Positions 27,605 through 35,934 are shown, counted from the first letter of the stretch. The stretch is 64,000 nucleotides of DNA from Bacteroidales bacterium (GCA_009877105.1 WXFD01000012.1:29715-93714); one strand, 5' to 3'. A program made the numbers and translations. The notes: generated by a model from the letters alone, not told the origin.

Positions 27605-28351
27605 ATGAAATTACTTGAAGGCAGAACCGCCCTGATCACAGGAGCATCCAGGGGAATTGGCAAGGCCATTGCCCATAAATTTGCCCGTGAAGGGGCAAAT
27701 ATCGCATTAACCAATATATATGAGGATGAGGAGTTCCTGAGTACCATTAATGAGATTAAGCTTTATAACGTAATGGTAAAGGGATATGTGTCAAATGCCT
27801 CGAATTTTGCGGACTCACAAAAAGTTGTGGATGAAATAGTAAAAGATTTCGGTCAGATTGATATCCTGGTCAATAATGCCGGAATAACAAAGGATACCCT
27901 GTTAATGAGAATGACTGAAGAGCAGTGGGACGCTGTGATTGCAGTCAACCTCAAATCCGTGTTTAATTTCACCAGGGCCGTGATTCAGCCCATGCTGAAG
28001 CAGAGAAACGGCTCAATAATTAATATGAGCTCCGTCGTTGGAGTTTCCGGCAATGCCGGCCAAAGCAACTATTCCGCATCAAAGGCCGGAATACTGGGCT
28101 TTACTAAAAGTGTGGCAAAAGAACTGGGATCGAGGAATATCAGGTGCAATGCCATTGCACCTGGATTTATTCTCACGGAAATGACCGACAATCTCCCTCC
28201 CGATGTAAAAGCCGAATGGACAAACAGGATCCCGCTGAAGAGGGGAGGGACACCGGATGATGTTGCCAATACAGCATTGTTCCTGGCTTCTGAGCTTTCA
28301 TCATATATTACCGGACAAACAATTCATGTTTGCGGTGGTATGTTAACATAA
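27605..28351 (+). CDS. fabG: 3-oxoacyl-[acyl-carrier-protein] reductase
   Basis: A 248-residue short-chain dehydrogenase that reduces 3-oxoacyl-ACP with NADPH in type II fatty-acid synthesis. Cofactor motif TGASRGIG at about 12-19, NNAGITKD, the catalytic Ser in MSSVVG and the YSASKAG active site are all present, and the chain ends in GGMLT, the classical FabG tail. It stands alone with its own -7 box. Its length and motifs fit FabG better than a general SDR. Confidence 0.9.
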   Translation: MKLLEGRTALITGASRGIGKAIAHKFAREGANIALTNIYEDEEFLSTINEIKLYNVMVKGYVSNASNFADSQKVVDEIVKDFGQIDILVNNAGITKDTLLMRMTEEQWDAVIAVNLKSVFNFTRAVIQPMLKQRNGSIINMSSVVGVSGNAGQSNYSASKAGILGFTKSVAKELGSRNIRCNAIAPGFILTEMTDNLPPDVKAEWTNRIPLKRGGTPDDVANTALFLASELSSYITGQTIHVCGGMLT

Positions 28352-28357
28352 TTTTAT

Positions 28358-28464
28358 TATATTTGTAAAACCGCAGGGCACCTATCCTTATAGCACGAGG
28401 AAATGCAGCGAGACATATTTATTCCACAATTATTTTAAACAGGTGCCCTGCTTCTTTTTATTTT
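28358..28464 (+). ncRNA. Putative small RNA or leader element with self-closing ends
   Basis: A TATATTTG box (28358-28365) is followed, at the expected start-site distance, by GCAGGGCACCT (28373-28383). Its exact reverse complement AGGTGCCCTGC lies at 28441-28451 and is followed by a T-rich tract to about 28464. A transcript begun at this promoter would therefore pair its first 11 bases with its last 11 and terminate, giving an RNA of about 90 bases with a 57-base, mostly unpaired loop. No -33 element at the ideal spacing is visible. It does not carry the conserved SRP apex, and I do not recognise a known family. It could also be the fabG terminator or an attenuator for the M48 gene, whose ATG is 14 bases on. 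Confidence 0.42.
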
Positions 28465-28477
28465 ACCCGGTTAATTA

Positions 28478-29704
28478 ATGAATAACCCTCTTTTCCTGCT
28501 CATTGTCCTGATTCCGGTTTCCGGCTTTTTACTTGAGCGATACCTGGTTTTCCTGAACTCAAAAATGTGGTCCGACAAACTTCCTGAAGAACTTACAGGT
28601 ATATGTGATGAAGCAGAGTACAGAAAAACACTCCATTATGAAAAGGATAACAGGAAGCTGTCATTCTGGTCCTCTTCATTCAATCTTGCGATAATCCTGG
28701 CCATGATCATTATGGGAGGATTTGCATTCTTCGACAAGCTGGCCGGATCCATCAGCACGAACATGATTGTTATTTCGCTCATCTTCTTTGCCTTCATCGG
28801 CATTGGTTCGGAAATAATCAATATCCCGTTCAAATGGTATGACACATTTGTCATTGAAAAGAAATATGGTTTCAATACAATGACCGTCAGGATATTTATA
28901 ACAGATCACCTTAAGTCATGGTTTATTACCATGATTATAGGGATCCCGGTTCTGGCTTTGATCACCTGGATATATTACAGGCTGGGAAAGAATTTCTGGC
29001 TCTGGGCATGGGGCCTTGTTACGGTACTTTCCGTGTTCATCAATTTTTTCTATTCTGAACTGATCGTTCCGCTTTTCAACAGGCAGACACCTCTCCCGGA
29101 AAGCTCCCTTCGCACCCGCATCGAAACATTTGCCCGGGAAACCGGGTTCAGGCTCAGAGATATATACCTGATTGACGGTTCAAAGCGGAGCACGAAGGCA
29201 AATGCTTATTTCTCGGGATTCGGTTCTAAAAAACGTATAGTGCTTTATGATACGCTGCTGAAGGAGATGTCTGAAGAAGAGATTGTTGCAGTGCTTGCCC
29301 ATGAAATTGGGCATTACAAAAAGAAACATGTGTTAAGAAGGCTTCTGTCATCAATATTCATAACCGGGTTCATGCTCTTTCTTTTTTCCCTGGTGGTTGA
29401 CAATCCCGCCCTCTCGGAGGCCCTGGGTGCCGGAAGGCCCAGTTTTCACATTGGACTGGTTGCCTTCGGGATCCTGTACAGTCCCCTGTCGCTTGTAATC
29501 GGACTGGCAGGCAATTTCCTGTCGAGAAGGAACGAGTTTGAGGCTGATTTGTATGTCCGGCAAAACTATAACCCTGAATTCCTGGCAAGTGCTTTAAAAA
29601 AACTCTCGGTTAAAAACCTTTCGAACATGATACCGCATCCCGCCTATGTTTTCTTTCATTATTCACATCCCCCGTTGCTGGCACGACTGGAAAGATTGAA
29701 ATGA
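28478..29704 (+). CDS. M48-family membrane metalloprotease (Ste24/CAAX protease 1-like)
   Basis: An integral membrane zinc protease of 408 residues with several hydrophobic segments and the full Ste24 layout. The zinc motif is H275-E-I-G-H279, followed by NEFEADLYV that supplies the third zinc ligand. The N-terminal segment KYGFN and the SHPPLLARLERL tail are also typical of Ste24-like proteins. It probably degrades membrane or misfolded proteins or trims peptides at the membrane. A structured RNA element and T-tract stand immediately before it. Confidence 0.9.
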   Translation: MNNPLFLLIVLIPVSGFLLERYLVFLNSKMWSDKLPEELTGICDEAEYRKTLHYEKDNRKLSFWSSSFNLAIILAMIIMGGFAFFDKLAGSISTNMIVISLIFFAFIGIGSEIINIPFKWYDTFVIEKKYGFNTMTVRIFITDHLKSWFITMIIGIPVLALITWIYYRLGKNFWLWAWGLVTVLSVFINFFYSELIVPLFNRQTPLPESSLRTRIETFARETGFRLRDIYLIDGSKRSTKANAYFSGFGSKKRIVLYDTLLKEMSEEEIVAVLAHEIGHYKKKHVLRRLLSSIFITGFMLFLFSLVVDNPALSEALGAGRPSFHIGLVAFGILYSPLSLVIGLAGNFLSRRNEFEADLYVRQNYNPEFLASALKKLSVKNLSNMIPHPAYVFFHYSHPPLLARLERLK

Positions 29705-29709
29705 TTTTC

Positions 29710-29717
29710 TATATTTG
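29710..29717 (+). promoter_or_regulatory. -7 box before tRNA-Thr
   Basis: TATATTTG is 11 bases before the first base of the tRNA, close to the distance expected for a tRNA start site. A matching -33 element is not clear. Confidence 0.45.
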
Positions 29718-29728
29718 CAGTGTTTTAT

Positions 29729-29801
29729 GCCCCCTTAGCTCAGCCGGTAGAGCAGCTCATTCGTAATGAGCAGGTCCGGGGTTCGAGTCCCCGAGGTGGC
29801 T
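29729..29801 (+). tRNA. tRNA-Thr(CGU)
   Basis: A 73-base cloverleaf. The D stem is GCTC/GAGC, the anticodon stem GCTCA/TGAGC with loop TTCGTAA, so the anticodon is CGU and reads ACG. The T arm is CGGGG-TTCGAGT-CCCCG. The acceptor stem GCCCCCT/AGGTGGC has a C-U mismatch at the fourth pair (bases 29732 and 29797). CCA is not encoded. Confidence 0.9.
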
Positions 29802-29829
29802 CAGGGCAATTTCAGAAATTGAATTGCAA

Positions 29830-29859
29830 TTGACAAGTTACGGATAATTGCTATTTTTG
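29830..29859 (+). promoter_or_regulatory. Promoter for the tRNA-Gly transcript
   Basis: TTG (29830-29832), 19 bases, then TATTTTTG (29852-29859): a full match to the Bacteroidota pattern. Transcription would start near 29866 and read through the broken tRNA-Gly copy into the intact one. Confidence 0.6.
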
Positions 29860-29920
29860 AACCTGGAATTTCCGGGACCTTATACCGGAGATTTCGCGTG
29901 GGAAGTCCGAAATGTCAGAT

Positions 29921-29986
29921 GCGGGAATAGCTCAGTTGGCAGTCCCGGGCAATCGGGATCCCAGGCCGAGGGCCTGAAAAGGAAAT
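29921..29986 (+). pseudogene. Decayed tRNA-Gly copy
   Basis: The first 22 bases are identical to the first 22 of the intact tRNA-Gly(CCC) 66 bases further on (acceptor strand, D stem and D loop up to GGCAG). The rest has lost the cloverleaf, although CCCAGGCCGAGGG still resembles the intact anticodon-arm CCCAAGCTGAGGG. No T arm or 3' acceptor strand can be formed. Two short hairpins (TCCCG/CGGGA and CAGGC/GCCTG) take its place. Confidence 0.65.
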
Positions 29987-30059
29987 GCGGGAATAGCTCA
30001 GTTGGCAGAGCATCAGCTTCCCAAGCTGAGGGTCGCGGGTTCGAGCCCCGTTTCCCGCT
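29987..30059 (+). tRNA. tRNA-Gly(CCC)
   Basis: A complete 73-base cloverleaf: acceptor GCGGGAA/TTCCCGC, D stem GCTC/GAGC, anticodon stem TCAGC/GCTGA with loop TTCCCAA (anticodon CCC, reads GGG), and T arm GCGGG-TTCGAGC-CCCGT with one G-U pair. CCA is not encoded. Confidence 0.95.
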
Positions 30060-30384
30060 CAAATCAAACCGGGGAATCAGTTTAAGCTGATTCCCTTTGC
30101 TTTCCTTAAGGAGAAGCATTAATTCCCGGGCTGATGAAGCCAGTATTGTTGATGCAGCAACTTCTGCCTGAAATCCTCTGACTCCTTAAAGTATATAATC
30201 CGTAATTATTAATATTGCATAAACCATTGGCCCTGAACAATCGCGGACCGAAATTTGTTCTTCAGAAAGCCGGTCCTGCCGGATTCCGGACTTACCGGTT
30301 CGCCGGCATATGTGGAACTGAATAAAATCATATGGCAGAACGTTTGGGATACTCAAAATTGTCAGTACTAAAAAACAGATATGT
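30060..30384. other. 325-base intergenic region after the tRNA locus
   Basis: It holds the terminator listed separately near its start. Beyond that I see no gene, no clear promoter pair and no repeat; composition is mixed. Confidence 0.5.
30072..30095 (+). terminator. Terminator after tRNA-Gly
   Basis: GGGAATCAG (30072-30080), loop TTTAAG, CTGATTCCC (30087-30095), then TTTGCTTTCC. A nine-base perfect stem 12 bases after the tRNA, with a T-rich tail. Confidence 0.7.
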
Positions 30385-30966
30385 ATGAGCTACACTCTTA
30401 AGCCTGGCCAGAAGGCCATCGACTTCCGGCTCCCTGCAACCGATGGCAGGGAATACAGCCTTTCAGACTTCGACAAATACCCGTACCTGGTTCTCTTTTT
30501 CACCTGTAACCACTGTCCTTATGTGACCGGCTCCGATGAAGTGACAAGGGCAACTGCGGAAAAATTCCGCGACAGGGGAGTGGTATTTGCCGGCATCAAT
30601 TCCAACAGTGAGAATACCTACGAGGAAGACAGCTTCCCGAACATGGTCAGGCGCATGAAACAGCATAACTTCCCATGGAAATACCTTCATGACAGGGAGC
30701 AGACCGTGGTAAAGGCTTATGGCGGCCTGAGAACCCCGCATTTTTTCGTATTCAACGCCGAAAGGATACTTGTTTACACGGGCAGGGGCGTCGATTCGCC
30801 CCGCGATATATCCCGCATGACAGTTAATGACCTCGACAGGGCACTCGAAGAACTTACTTCAGGCAGGGAAATCTCAGTACCGGTTACTAACCCCATAGGA
30901 TGCAACATCAAATGGGAAGGCATGAATGCCAAATGGATGCCTCCGGAGGCCTGTGACCTTGTCTGA
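30385..30966 (+). CDS. Thioredoxin-family protein (AhpC/TSA-like)
   Basis: A 193-residue cytoplasmic protein of the thioredoxin fold. After the AhpC/TSA-type start ([24 protein letters not shown]) comes [13 protein letters not shown] with a C-x-x-C pair at about residues 47-50, then [11 protein letters not shown] and a cis-Pro in RTPHFFVF. The closing segment IGCNIKWEG has one more Cys. This is the widespread thioredoxin-like family of unknown partner. It probably acts in peroxide or thiol chemistry. It stands alone upstream of ogt. Confidence 0.85.
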   Translation: MSYTLKPGQKAIDFRLPATDGREYSLSDFDKYPYLVLFFTCNHCPYVTGSDEVTRATAEKFRDRGVVFAGINSNSENTYEEDSFPNMVRRMKQHNFPWKYLHDREQTVVKAYGGLRTPHFFVFNAERILVYTGRGVDSPRDISRMTVNDLDRALEELTSGREISVPVTNPIGCNIKWEGMNAKWMPPEACDLV

Positions 30967-31069
30967 TATCCCCTGACATACGGGTACTTATTCAATCAGT
31001 CATTTGCACAGCAGGCAAACAGGCTGCTTAATCCGGGTAATTCGCTGTGAAATTGCAAAAATCCTCAGA

Positions 31070-31606
31070 ATGAACCTTATAAATATTCAATATTGCAAAA
31101 CCAGGATAGGTGAGCTGATACTGGGTTCATATGCCGGCAGGCTCTGCCTGATGGATTTCCGTTACAGAAAAATGAGACCGGCTGTTGATAACAGGATAAA
31201 AAAAGGTCTTGCAGCTGAATTCAGGGAACAGAATGATGAGATTATAGCGGAAGCAATCCGGCAGCTCGAAGAGTATCTCGCCGGCCACAGAACAGCATTC
31301 GATATCCCCGTTCTGATGATTGGAACAGATTTTCAGAAAGATGTCTGGAGGGCACTGACGGAAATACCATATGGGAAAACCGTCACATATACGGAACTTG
31401 CAAAGGCAATAAAACAGGAAAATGCTGTCAGGGCTGTTGCGGGTGCAAATGGAGCAAATGCCATTGCGATTATCATTCCCTGTCATCGTGTCATTGGAAG
31501 CAGCGGCGAGCTTACCGGTTATGGAGGCGGCCTGTCAGTCAAGAAACGGCTGCTGAAACTGGAACGTAATAACAGTGTCGGTCAACTGCCTAAAAGTATT
31601 TTTTGA
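31070..31606 (+). CDS. ogt: Methylated-DNA--protein-cysteine S-methyltransferase
   Basis: A suicide DNA-repair protein that takes the methyl group from O6-methylguanine. The acceptor cysteine is in IIPCHRVIGSSG, followed by LTGYGGGLSVKKRLLKLE. The helix-turn-helix segment IPYGKTVTYTELAKAI precedes it. Start at 31070 (MNLINIQYC) is preferred because the upstream extension from 31004 is not family-like; this gives 178 residues, normal for the family. The last 17 bases overlap the end of the convergent zinc-ribbon gene. Confidence 0.93.
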   Translation: MNLINIQYCKTRIGELILGSYAGRLCLMDFRYRKMRPAVDNRIKKGLAAEFREQNDEIIAEAIRQLEEYLAGHRTAFDIPVLMIGTDFQKDVWRALTEIPYGKTVTYTELAKAIKQENAVRAVAGANGANAIAIIIPCHRVIGSSGELTGYGGGLSVKKRLLKLERNNSVGQLPKSIF

Positions 31607-31994
31607 ACTTTTCCCCGATCTTGAAGTAGGTGTACAGTCCCGCATCTTCTCCAGCCGCACGGACAGAATCACCGTCCACCTCGTATGTGCTGTGCTCACC
31701 TGCCACCTGTGAAAAATAAACGGCAAATCCTTTGCCTTCCTGGTCCTTCATCAGTACAAGTGCAAGATTTTTATGGATATCGGATTTCAGTGAGGCGCTG
31801 CAGAGAGGACAATAAAAGTCAACCAGCTCTCCCTGTCCGAACTCAAAGGAAGGATGCTTTATGCTTGAATAATTGCCAATCTGCGGACTGAGCAGGATAA
31901 GCCCGGTCTCTTTCCTGTCATTTTTTATCTTAAAGATTATATGATCTCCGACCCGGAGATGCCCTTTGCACTTGGGACACATGAAATCATTCAT
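31590..31994 (-). CDS. Small protein with two CxxC zinc-binding pairs
   Basis: A 134-residue cytoplasmic protein. CPKC (near residue 6) and CPLC (near 62) could bind zinc as a split ribbon. Between and after them is a beta-rich sequence with LILLSPQIGNYSSI and VAGEHSTYEVDGDSVRAAG. No family is recognised. The start is the ATG at 31994, set by an AGGAGG on the minus strand (32000-32005) five bases away; a GTG two codons earlier overlaps that site. It is convergent with ogt and overlaps its stop. Confidence 0.65.
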   Translation of the reverse strand: MNDFMCPKCKGHLRVGDHIIFKIKNDRKETGLILLSPQIGNYSSIKHPSFEFGQGELVDFYCPLCSASLKSDIHKNLALVLMKDQEGKGFAVYFSQVAGEHSTYEVDGDSVRAAGEDAGLYTYFKIGEKFKKYF

Positions 31995-31999
31995 TTTCA

Positions 32000-32005
32000 C
32001 CTCCT
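32000..32005 (-). promoter_or_regulatory. Strong Shine-Dalgarno site before the zinc-ribbon gene
   Basis: AGGAGG on the minus strand, five bases before ATG 31994. Such a perfect site is rare in this window and decides the start. Confidence 0.65.
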
Positions 32006-32275
32006 GTTTTAAATTGACAATGAATAATATTATAAAATTAAGAAAATGAAAGGATATGATCGCTGCAACTGAGAAAAACCGGAAAAATAATTTCAGATGC
32101 CGGGGATGCCTGTGCCTGAATGCTGATTGCGCGCCGGCTTTTTTAACTCAACTGAACCCGGGCTGAAAGAATAACCTCGCATTGAAGAAACAGATCTTAT
32201 TATGAAGTTTTTCCACCATCAATATTCTGCCGTTAAAGGCCGACAACCAAGCAGGCTCGTCCGACACAACGATAT

Positions 32276-32668
32276 TTATTCCCTGGTAATGGTCATGCTT
32301 ATTTTAAAATCTTTCTGATCTGTGGTTCTATTACTTACAGGGTAGGGTAATACCTCATTTATCCTGAATGAATAGCCGCCGATGCTGACAGGATTTCTGG
32401 CTGCATTATTAAGATTCATCATGGTATCAATGCTGGCGGAGGCCAGGTAAAACTTCATAAATACATCAACATCCCCGGCCCAGACGCAAACAACATCCGA
32501 CGGGCACCGGTAATCCCTAATACTGTCGATTGCAAAGGCAAGGTTCGCGTCAACCCCGAAACGGTGATTGACAATACTGTCAACTGACCGGCCGGATTCT
32601 GTTTTTTCACATCCCCCTGAAAAGAGGAAGATCAGAAAAACACCGGAAAAGAATATCCTGAATTTCAT
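32276..32668 (-). CDS. Small lipoprotein, function unknown
   Basis: A 130-residue lipoprotein: signal peptide and lipobox FSGGC (C20). The mature part has a cysteine pair in RCPSDVVCVWAGDVDVFM, a segment I have seen in other small Bacteroidota lipoproteins, probably disulfide-bonded in the periplasm, and ends in FKISMTITRE, a beta strand. No function can be given. Isolated gene, flanked by gaps of about 275 bases on one side and 210 on the other. Confidence 0.65.
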   Translation of the reverse strand: MKFRIFFSGVFLIFLFSGGCEKTESGRSVDSIVNHRFGVDANLAFAIDSIRDYRCPSDVVCVWAGDVDVFMKFYLASASIDTMMNLNNAARNPVSIGGYSFRINEVLPYPVSNRTTDQKDFKISMTITRE

Positions 32669-32846
32669 ATTACGTCAATCAATATGCATTTTGCAGACTT
32701 TTCAGAATCAAAAATCGTACCGCAAATTGCCGGAAGCCTGAAAAATGATTAACCTTTTCACGGTGTTATAGTCTTAATCTTTGTCCCGGGCATCCCGAAG
32801 GCTGGCAGGGAATTCTTTTCCCGGGATCATTGTTATTTTTTTCCAT

Positions 32847-32854
32847 TACCTTTG
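32847..32854 (+). promoter_or_regulatory. -7 box before cinA
   Basis: TACCTTTG, 25 bases before ATG 32880. It lies inside the longer open frame that begins at 32781, which supports the downstream start. Confidence 0.5.
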
Positions 32855-32879
32855 CCTCCTGTTTTACACAATTTTCGGA

Positions 32880-34124
32880 ATGAAAGCTGAAATAATCACA
32901 ATAGGCGATGAGCTCCTCATCGGACAGACAATCGACACCAATTCGGCGTGGATAGGGTGGGAGCTGAGTTCTGCCGGTTTCGATGTACGGAGAAGGACAT
33001 CAATACATGACAACAGGGATGAGATCCTCAATGCCCTTTCGGAAGCCGCTGAAAGGAAACCTGAACTTGTAATAATAACTGGCGGGCTCGGGCCAACGAG
33101 CGACGATATTACGAAACAAACCCTCTGTGAATTCTTTAACACTAAGCTTGTACCTGACAGGGAAGTGCTGGAAATGATAGAAAAAATGCTGCGGAGGAGG
33201 AATTTTCCGATGAATGAGAATAACCGCAGACAGGCAGAGGTTCCCGAGTCATGCAGGGTCCTGCCAAATGCCGCAGGCACCGCCCCGGGTATGTGGTTTG
33301 AAAAGGATGGCACCATATTCATTTCAATGCCCGGTGTGCCGGGTGAAATGAAATATATAATGCAGGAGCATGTTCTGCCCGATATAAAGAAACGATTCAG
33401 ATCGCAGGTTATAATTCACAAAAACATAATGACTTACGGGATGCCTGAAGCACGGCTGGCAGAGATTCTTGAACAATTTGAAGCGGAACTTCCCGAAAAC
33501 ATAAAACTTGCTTACCTTCCATCATTCGGGGTGATCAAACTAAGGCTTACCGGCACTGCAGGAACACTCAACGAAATTGAGCCGTTAATCGGGGCCCAGA
33601 CCAGTAAGCTCTACAATATCATTCCTGACCTTATTTTCGGTGAGGACGAACAGACACCCGAGATGGCTGTTGGTCAATTATTGAAAATAAAAAAACTGAC
33701 ACTTTCCCTGGCAGAAAGCTGCACTGGCGGTTTCCTTGCGCACAGGATCACCAGTGTGGCAGGAAGTTCTGAGTATTTTGCCGGATCTCTTGTAGCATAT
33801 AGTAACAATGTCAAAACCGGCATCCTGGGCATTGATCCTGCAATCCTGGCTTCCGACGGTGCAGTAAGCAGCAGGGTGGCTGCAGGTATGGCTGAAGGAG
33901 CCAGGAAACTTTTTAAAACCGATCTTGGTTTAGCAACCACCGGCATTGCAGGTCCCTCCGGAGGAAGTGCTGATAAGCCAGTTGGAATGGTATGGATTGC
34001 CGTATCGTCAGATTCGGGAACGATAACTGAAAAACATATCTTCAGTACCGACAGGATTGCCAATATTACACGATTCTCCCTGGCTGCGATGAACCTGCTG
34101 AGATTACAGATAATCAACAGATAA
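32880..34124 (+). CDS. cinA: CinA: nicotinamide-nucleotide amidase / competence-damage protein
   Basis: A 414-residue cytoplasmic enzyme that recycles NMN and acts on ADP-ribose-type metabolites. The N-terminal MoCF-like domain has GDELLIGQTIDTNSAW and TGGLGPTSDD. The C-terminal deamidase domain has LAESCTGG, TSVAGSSEYF and TTGIAGPSGG. Both halves are complete. The start at 32880 is chosen from the conserved MKAEIITIGDEL beginning and the -7 box upstream. Confidence 0.93.
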   Translation: MKAEIITIGDELLIGQTIDTNSAWIGWELSSAGFDVRRRTSIHDNRDEILNALSEAAERKPELVIITGGLGPTSDDITKQTLCEFFNTKLVPDREVLEMIEKMLRRRNFPMNENNRRQAEVPESCRVLPNAAGTAPGMWFEKDGTIFISMPGVPGEMKYIMQEHVLPDIKKRFRSQVIIHKNIMTYGMPEARLAEILEQFEAELPENIKLAYLPSFGVIKLRLTGTAGTLNEIEPLIGAQTSKLYNIIPDLIFGEDEQTPEMAVGQLLKIKKLTLSLAESCTGGFLAHRITSVAGSSEYFAGSLVAYSNNVKTGILGIDPAILASDGAVSSRVAAGMAEGARKLFKTDLGLATTGIAGPSGGSADKPVGMVWIAVSSDSGTITEKHIFSTDRIANITRFSLAAMNLLRLQIINR

Positions 34125-34165
34125 GACATATATAACCCGATACATTAAAAAAATTGAAACATTTA

Positions 34166-34197
34166 TTTGTTTAATCAGATAAAAATCACGTACTTTG
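34166..34197 (+). promoter_or_regulatory. Promoter for the rpmB operon
   Basis: TTTG (34166-34169), 21 bases, TACTTTG (34191-34197). The -7 box is one base short of TAnnTTTG. Located 43 bases before the rpmB ATG. Confidence 0.55.
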
Positions 34198-34239
34198 CGC
34201 TTCGTTAAAAAAATAAAGGATCAATCGGAATAAGGAATC

Positions 34240-34482
34240 ATGTCAAAGATTTGTCAGGTAACCGGAAAAAAGGCGATGGTGGGAAACCATGTTTCCCATT
34301 CAAAAAGAAGAACGAAAAGAAAATTCCGTCCGAATCTTTCCGTCAAAAAATTCTATCTTCCCGAGGAAGACAGATGGATATCCCTGAAGGTTTCAGCTGC
34401 AGGAATACGCCTTATCAATAAAAAAGGACTCAACGCCGTACTGAAGGAAGCCAGGGAGAAGGGTTATATTCTTAATCACTAA
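34240..34482 (+). CDS. rpmB: Ribosomal protein bL28
   Basis: An 80-residue basic protein of the large ribosomal subunit. The start [27 protein letters not shown] is characteristic, as is RFRPNL-type [12 protein letters not shown]. First gene of a ribosomal operon with rpmG 11 bases downstream. Confidence 0.97.
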   Translation: MSKICQVTGKKAMVGNHVSHSKRRTKRKFRPNLSVKKFYLPEEDRWISLKVSAAGIRLINKKGLNAVLKEAREKGYILNH

Positions 34483-34493
34483 TTTTTGAGAAA

Positions 34494-34682
34494 ATGGCAA
34501 AGAAGGCAAAAGGCAACAGGCTGCAGGTAATTTTGGAATGCACCGAGCATAAGGAAAGCGGTATGCCTGGCACATCAAGATATATTACGACAAAAAACAG
34601 GAAAAACACCCCCGACAGGCTTGAAAGGAAGAAATACAACCCGATCCTGAAAAAATACACCATACACAGAGAAATAAAATAA
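34494..34682 (+). CDS. rpmG: Ribosomal protein bL33
   Basis: A 62-residue basic protein of the large subunit. The segments [27 protein letters not shown] and [17 protein letters not shown] are those of bL33. The Cys-x-x-Cys zinc pairs of some homologues are absent apart from one Cys, so it is a C-minus form. Confidence 0.96.
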   Translation: MAKKAKGNRLQVILECTEHKESGMPGTSRYITTKNRKNTPDRLERKKYNPILKKYTIHREIK

Positions 34683-34694
34683 ATTAGCAGCGCA

Positions 34695-34850
34695 ATGGCA
34701 AAGAAAGTAGTTGCAACACTCAAAATAGGCAGTGGTAAACTTTTTACCAAATGCATCAGGATGTCCAGATCCGATAAAACAGGTGCATATCAGTTCACGG
34801 AAGAAATCGTCCACAATGACCATGTAAAGGAATTCTTTAATAAGAAATAA
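34695..34850 (+). CDS. DUF4295 small ribosome-linked protein
   Basis: A 51-residue basic protein starting MAKKVVATLKIGSGKLFTK and ending VKEFFNKK. It matches the DUF4295 family that follows rpmB and rpmG throughout the Bacteroidota. A role with the ribosome is inferred from this constant position only. It lies 12 bases after rpmG and is followed by the operon terminator. Confidence 0.9.
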   Translation: MAKKVVATLKIGSGKLFTKCIRMSRSDKTGAYQFTEEIVHNDHVKEFFNKK

Positions 34851-34876
34851 CTCCTTGCATATTAAATTATTACATG

Positions 34877-34906
34877 AGCTTTCTTCCATTGAAGAAAGCT
34901 TTTTTT
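34877..34906 (+). terminator. Terminator of the rpmB-rpmG-DUF4295 operon
   Basis: AGCTTTCTTC (34877-34886), loop CATT, GAAGAAAGCT (34891-34900), then six T and more T after ACT. A perfect 10-base stem with a U-tract. It covers an upstream in-frame ATG of ftsY, so that start is unlikely. Confidence 0.85.
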
Positions 34907-34936
34907 ACTTTTTTAATCCTGCAAATTTCATTCAAG

Positions 34937-35896
34937 ATGGGCTGGTTCGGTTTCGTCAGTAAGGATAAAAAGGAGCTACTTGACAAGGGCCTCGAGAAAA
35001 CCAAGGAAAGTGTTTTTACAAAACTGTCGCGGGCAGTAATGGGAAAATCCAGGATCGATGACGAAGTCCTTGACAATCTGGAAGAAGTCCTGGTTTCCTC
35101 AGACGTTGGAGTGGATACCACTCTGCGTATCATCGAACGGTTGGAAAACAGGGTTTCAAGAGACAAATATCTGAACACTGATGAACTCAACCATATCCTT
35201 AAGGAAGAAATTGTATCTCTTCTTGAGGCGAATATTTCGGGAACTGAATACGATTTTGCATCGGAACTGCCTTTCAAACCCTTTGTTATTCTTGTGGTAG
35301 GCGTCAACGGATCGGGAAAAACAACCACTATTGCAAAACTGGCATATCAGTTCAGGAATGCCGGGAAGAAGGTTCTTCTTGGTGCTGCCGATACGTTCAG
35401 GGCTGCAGCCATCGATCAGCTGCAGATCTGGGCCGACAGGGCAGGGGTCCAGGTGGTAAAGCAGCAAATGGGTTCAGATCCTGCTTCCGTTGCTTATGAC
35501 TCGGTACGGTCAGCGGTTGCCGGCAAATATGACGTGGTTATCATCGACACTGCCGGCCGGCTTCACAATAAGGTAAACCTGATGGCGGAGCTCTCAAAAA
35601 TAAAGAGGGTAACCGAAAAAATACTTCCTGAATCCCCGCATGAGGTACTCCTGGTTCTTGACGGATCGACCGGTCAGAATGCTTTCGTGCAGGCCAGGGA
35701 ATTCACAGCTGCGACAGATGTAACGGCAATGGCAATTACAAAGCTTGACGGAACCGCAAAGGGAGGGGTTGTCATAGGTATATCCGATCAGTTCAGAATA
35801 CCGGTAAAATATATCGGCCTTGGCGAAAAGCTTGACGATCTGCAGATCTTCAACCCCTATGAATTCGTTGATTCCCTCTTTTCAGCCGCCAGGTAA
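34937..35896 (+). CDS. ftsY: Signal recognition particle receptor FtsY
   Basis: The GTPase that receives SRP-ribosome complexes at the inner membrane; 319 residues. The N domain starts MGWFGFVSKDKKELLDKGLEKTK. The G domain has GVNGSGKTTTIAKLA, DTFRAAA, DTAGRL and TKLDGTAKGG. The long acidic A domain of Escherichia coli is missing, as usual in Bacteroidota. The start at 34937 is set by the terminator hairpin that occupies the upstream ATG. Confidence 0.95.
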   Translation: MGWFGFVSKDKKELLDKGLEKTKESVFTKLSRAVMGKSRIDDEVLDNLEEVLVSSDVGVDTTLRIIERLENRVSRDKYLNTDELNHILKEEIVSLLEANISGTEYDFASELPFKPFVILVVGVNGSGKTTTIAKLAYQFRNAGKKVLLGAADTFRAAAIDQLQIWADRAGVQVVKQQMGSDPASVAYDSVRSAVAGKYDVVIIDTAGRLHNKVNLMAELSKIKRVTEKILPESPHEVLLVLDGSTGQNAFVQAREFTAATDVTAMAITKLDGTAKGGVVIGISDQFRIPVKYIGLGEKLDDLQIFNPYEFVDSLFSAAR

Positions 35897-35934
35897 TCAC
35901 CGAAAACGGTTCCGGTCGCGGAATCACTCTGCCA

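Noticed and set aside
28372..28452. Idea that the self-closing RNA is SRP (4.5S) RNA
   Set aside because: The conserved GGAA-tetraloop apex with its flanking GGTC and GGAAGCAGC bases is not present.
29848..30090. 80-residue frame across the tRNA-Gly locus
   Set aside because: It runs through a tRNA gene and its broken copy; the apparent repeats in the peptide come from the tRNA duplication.
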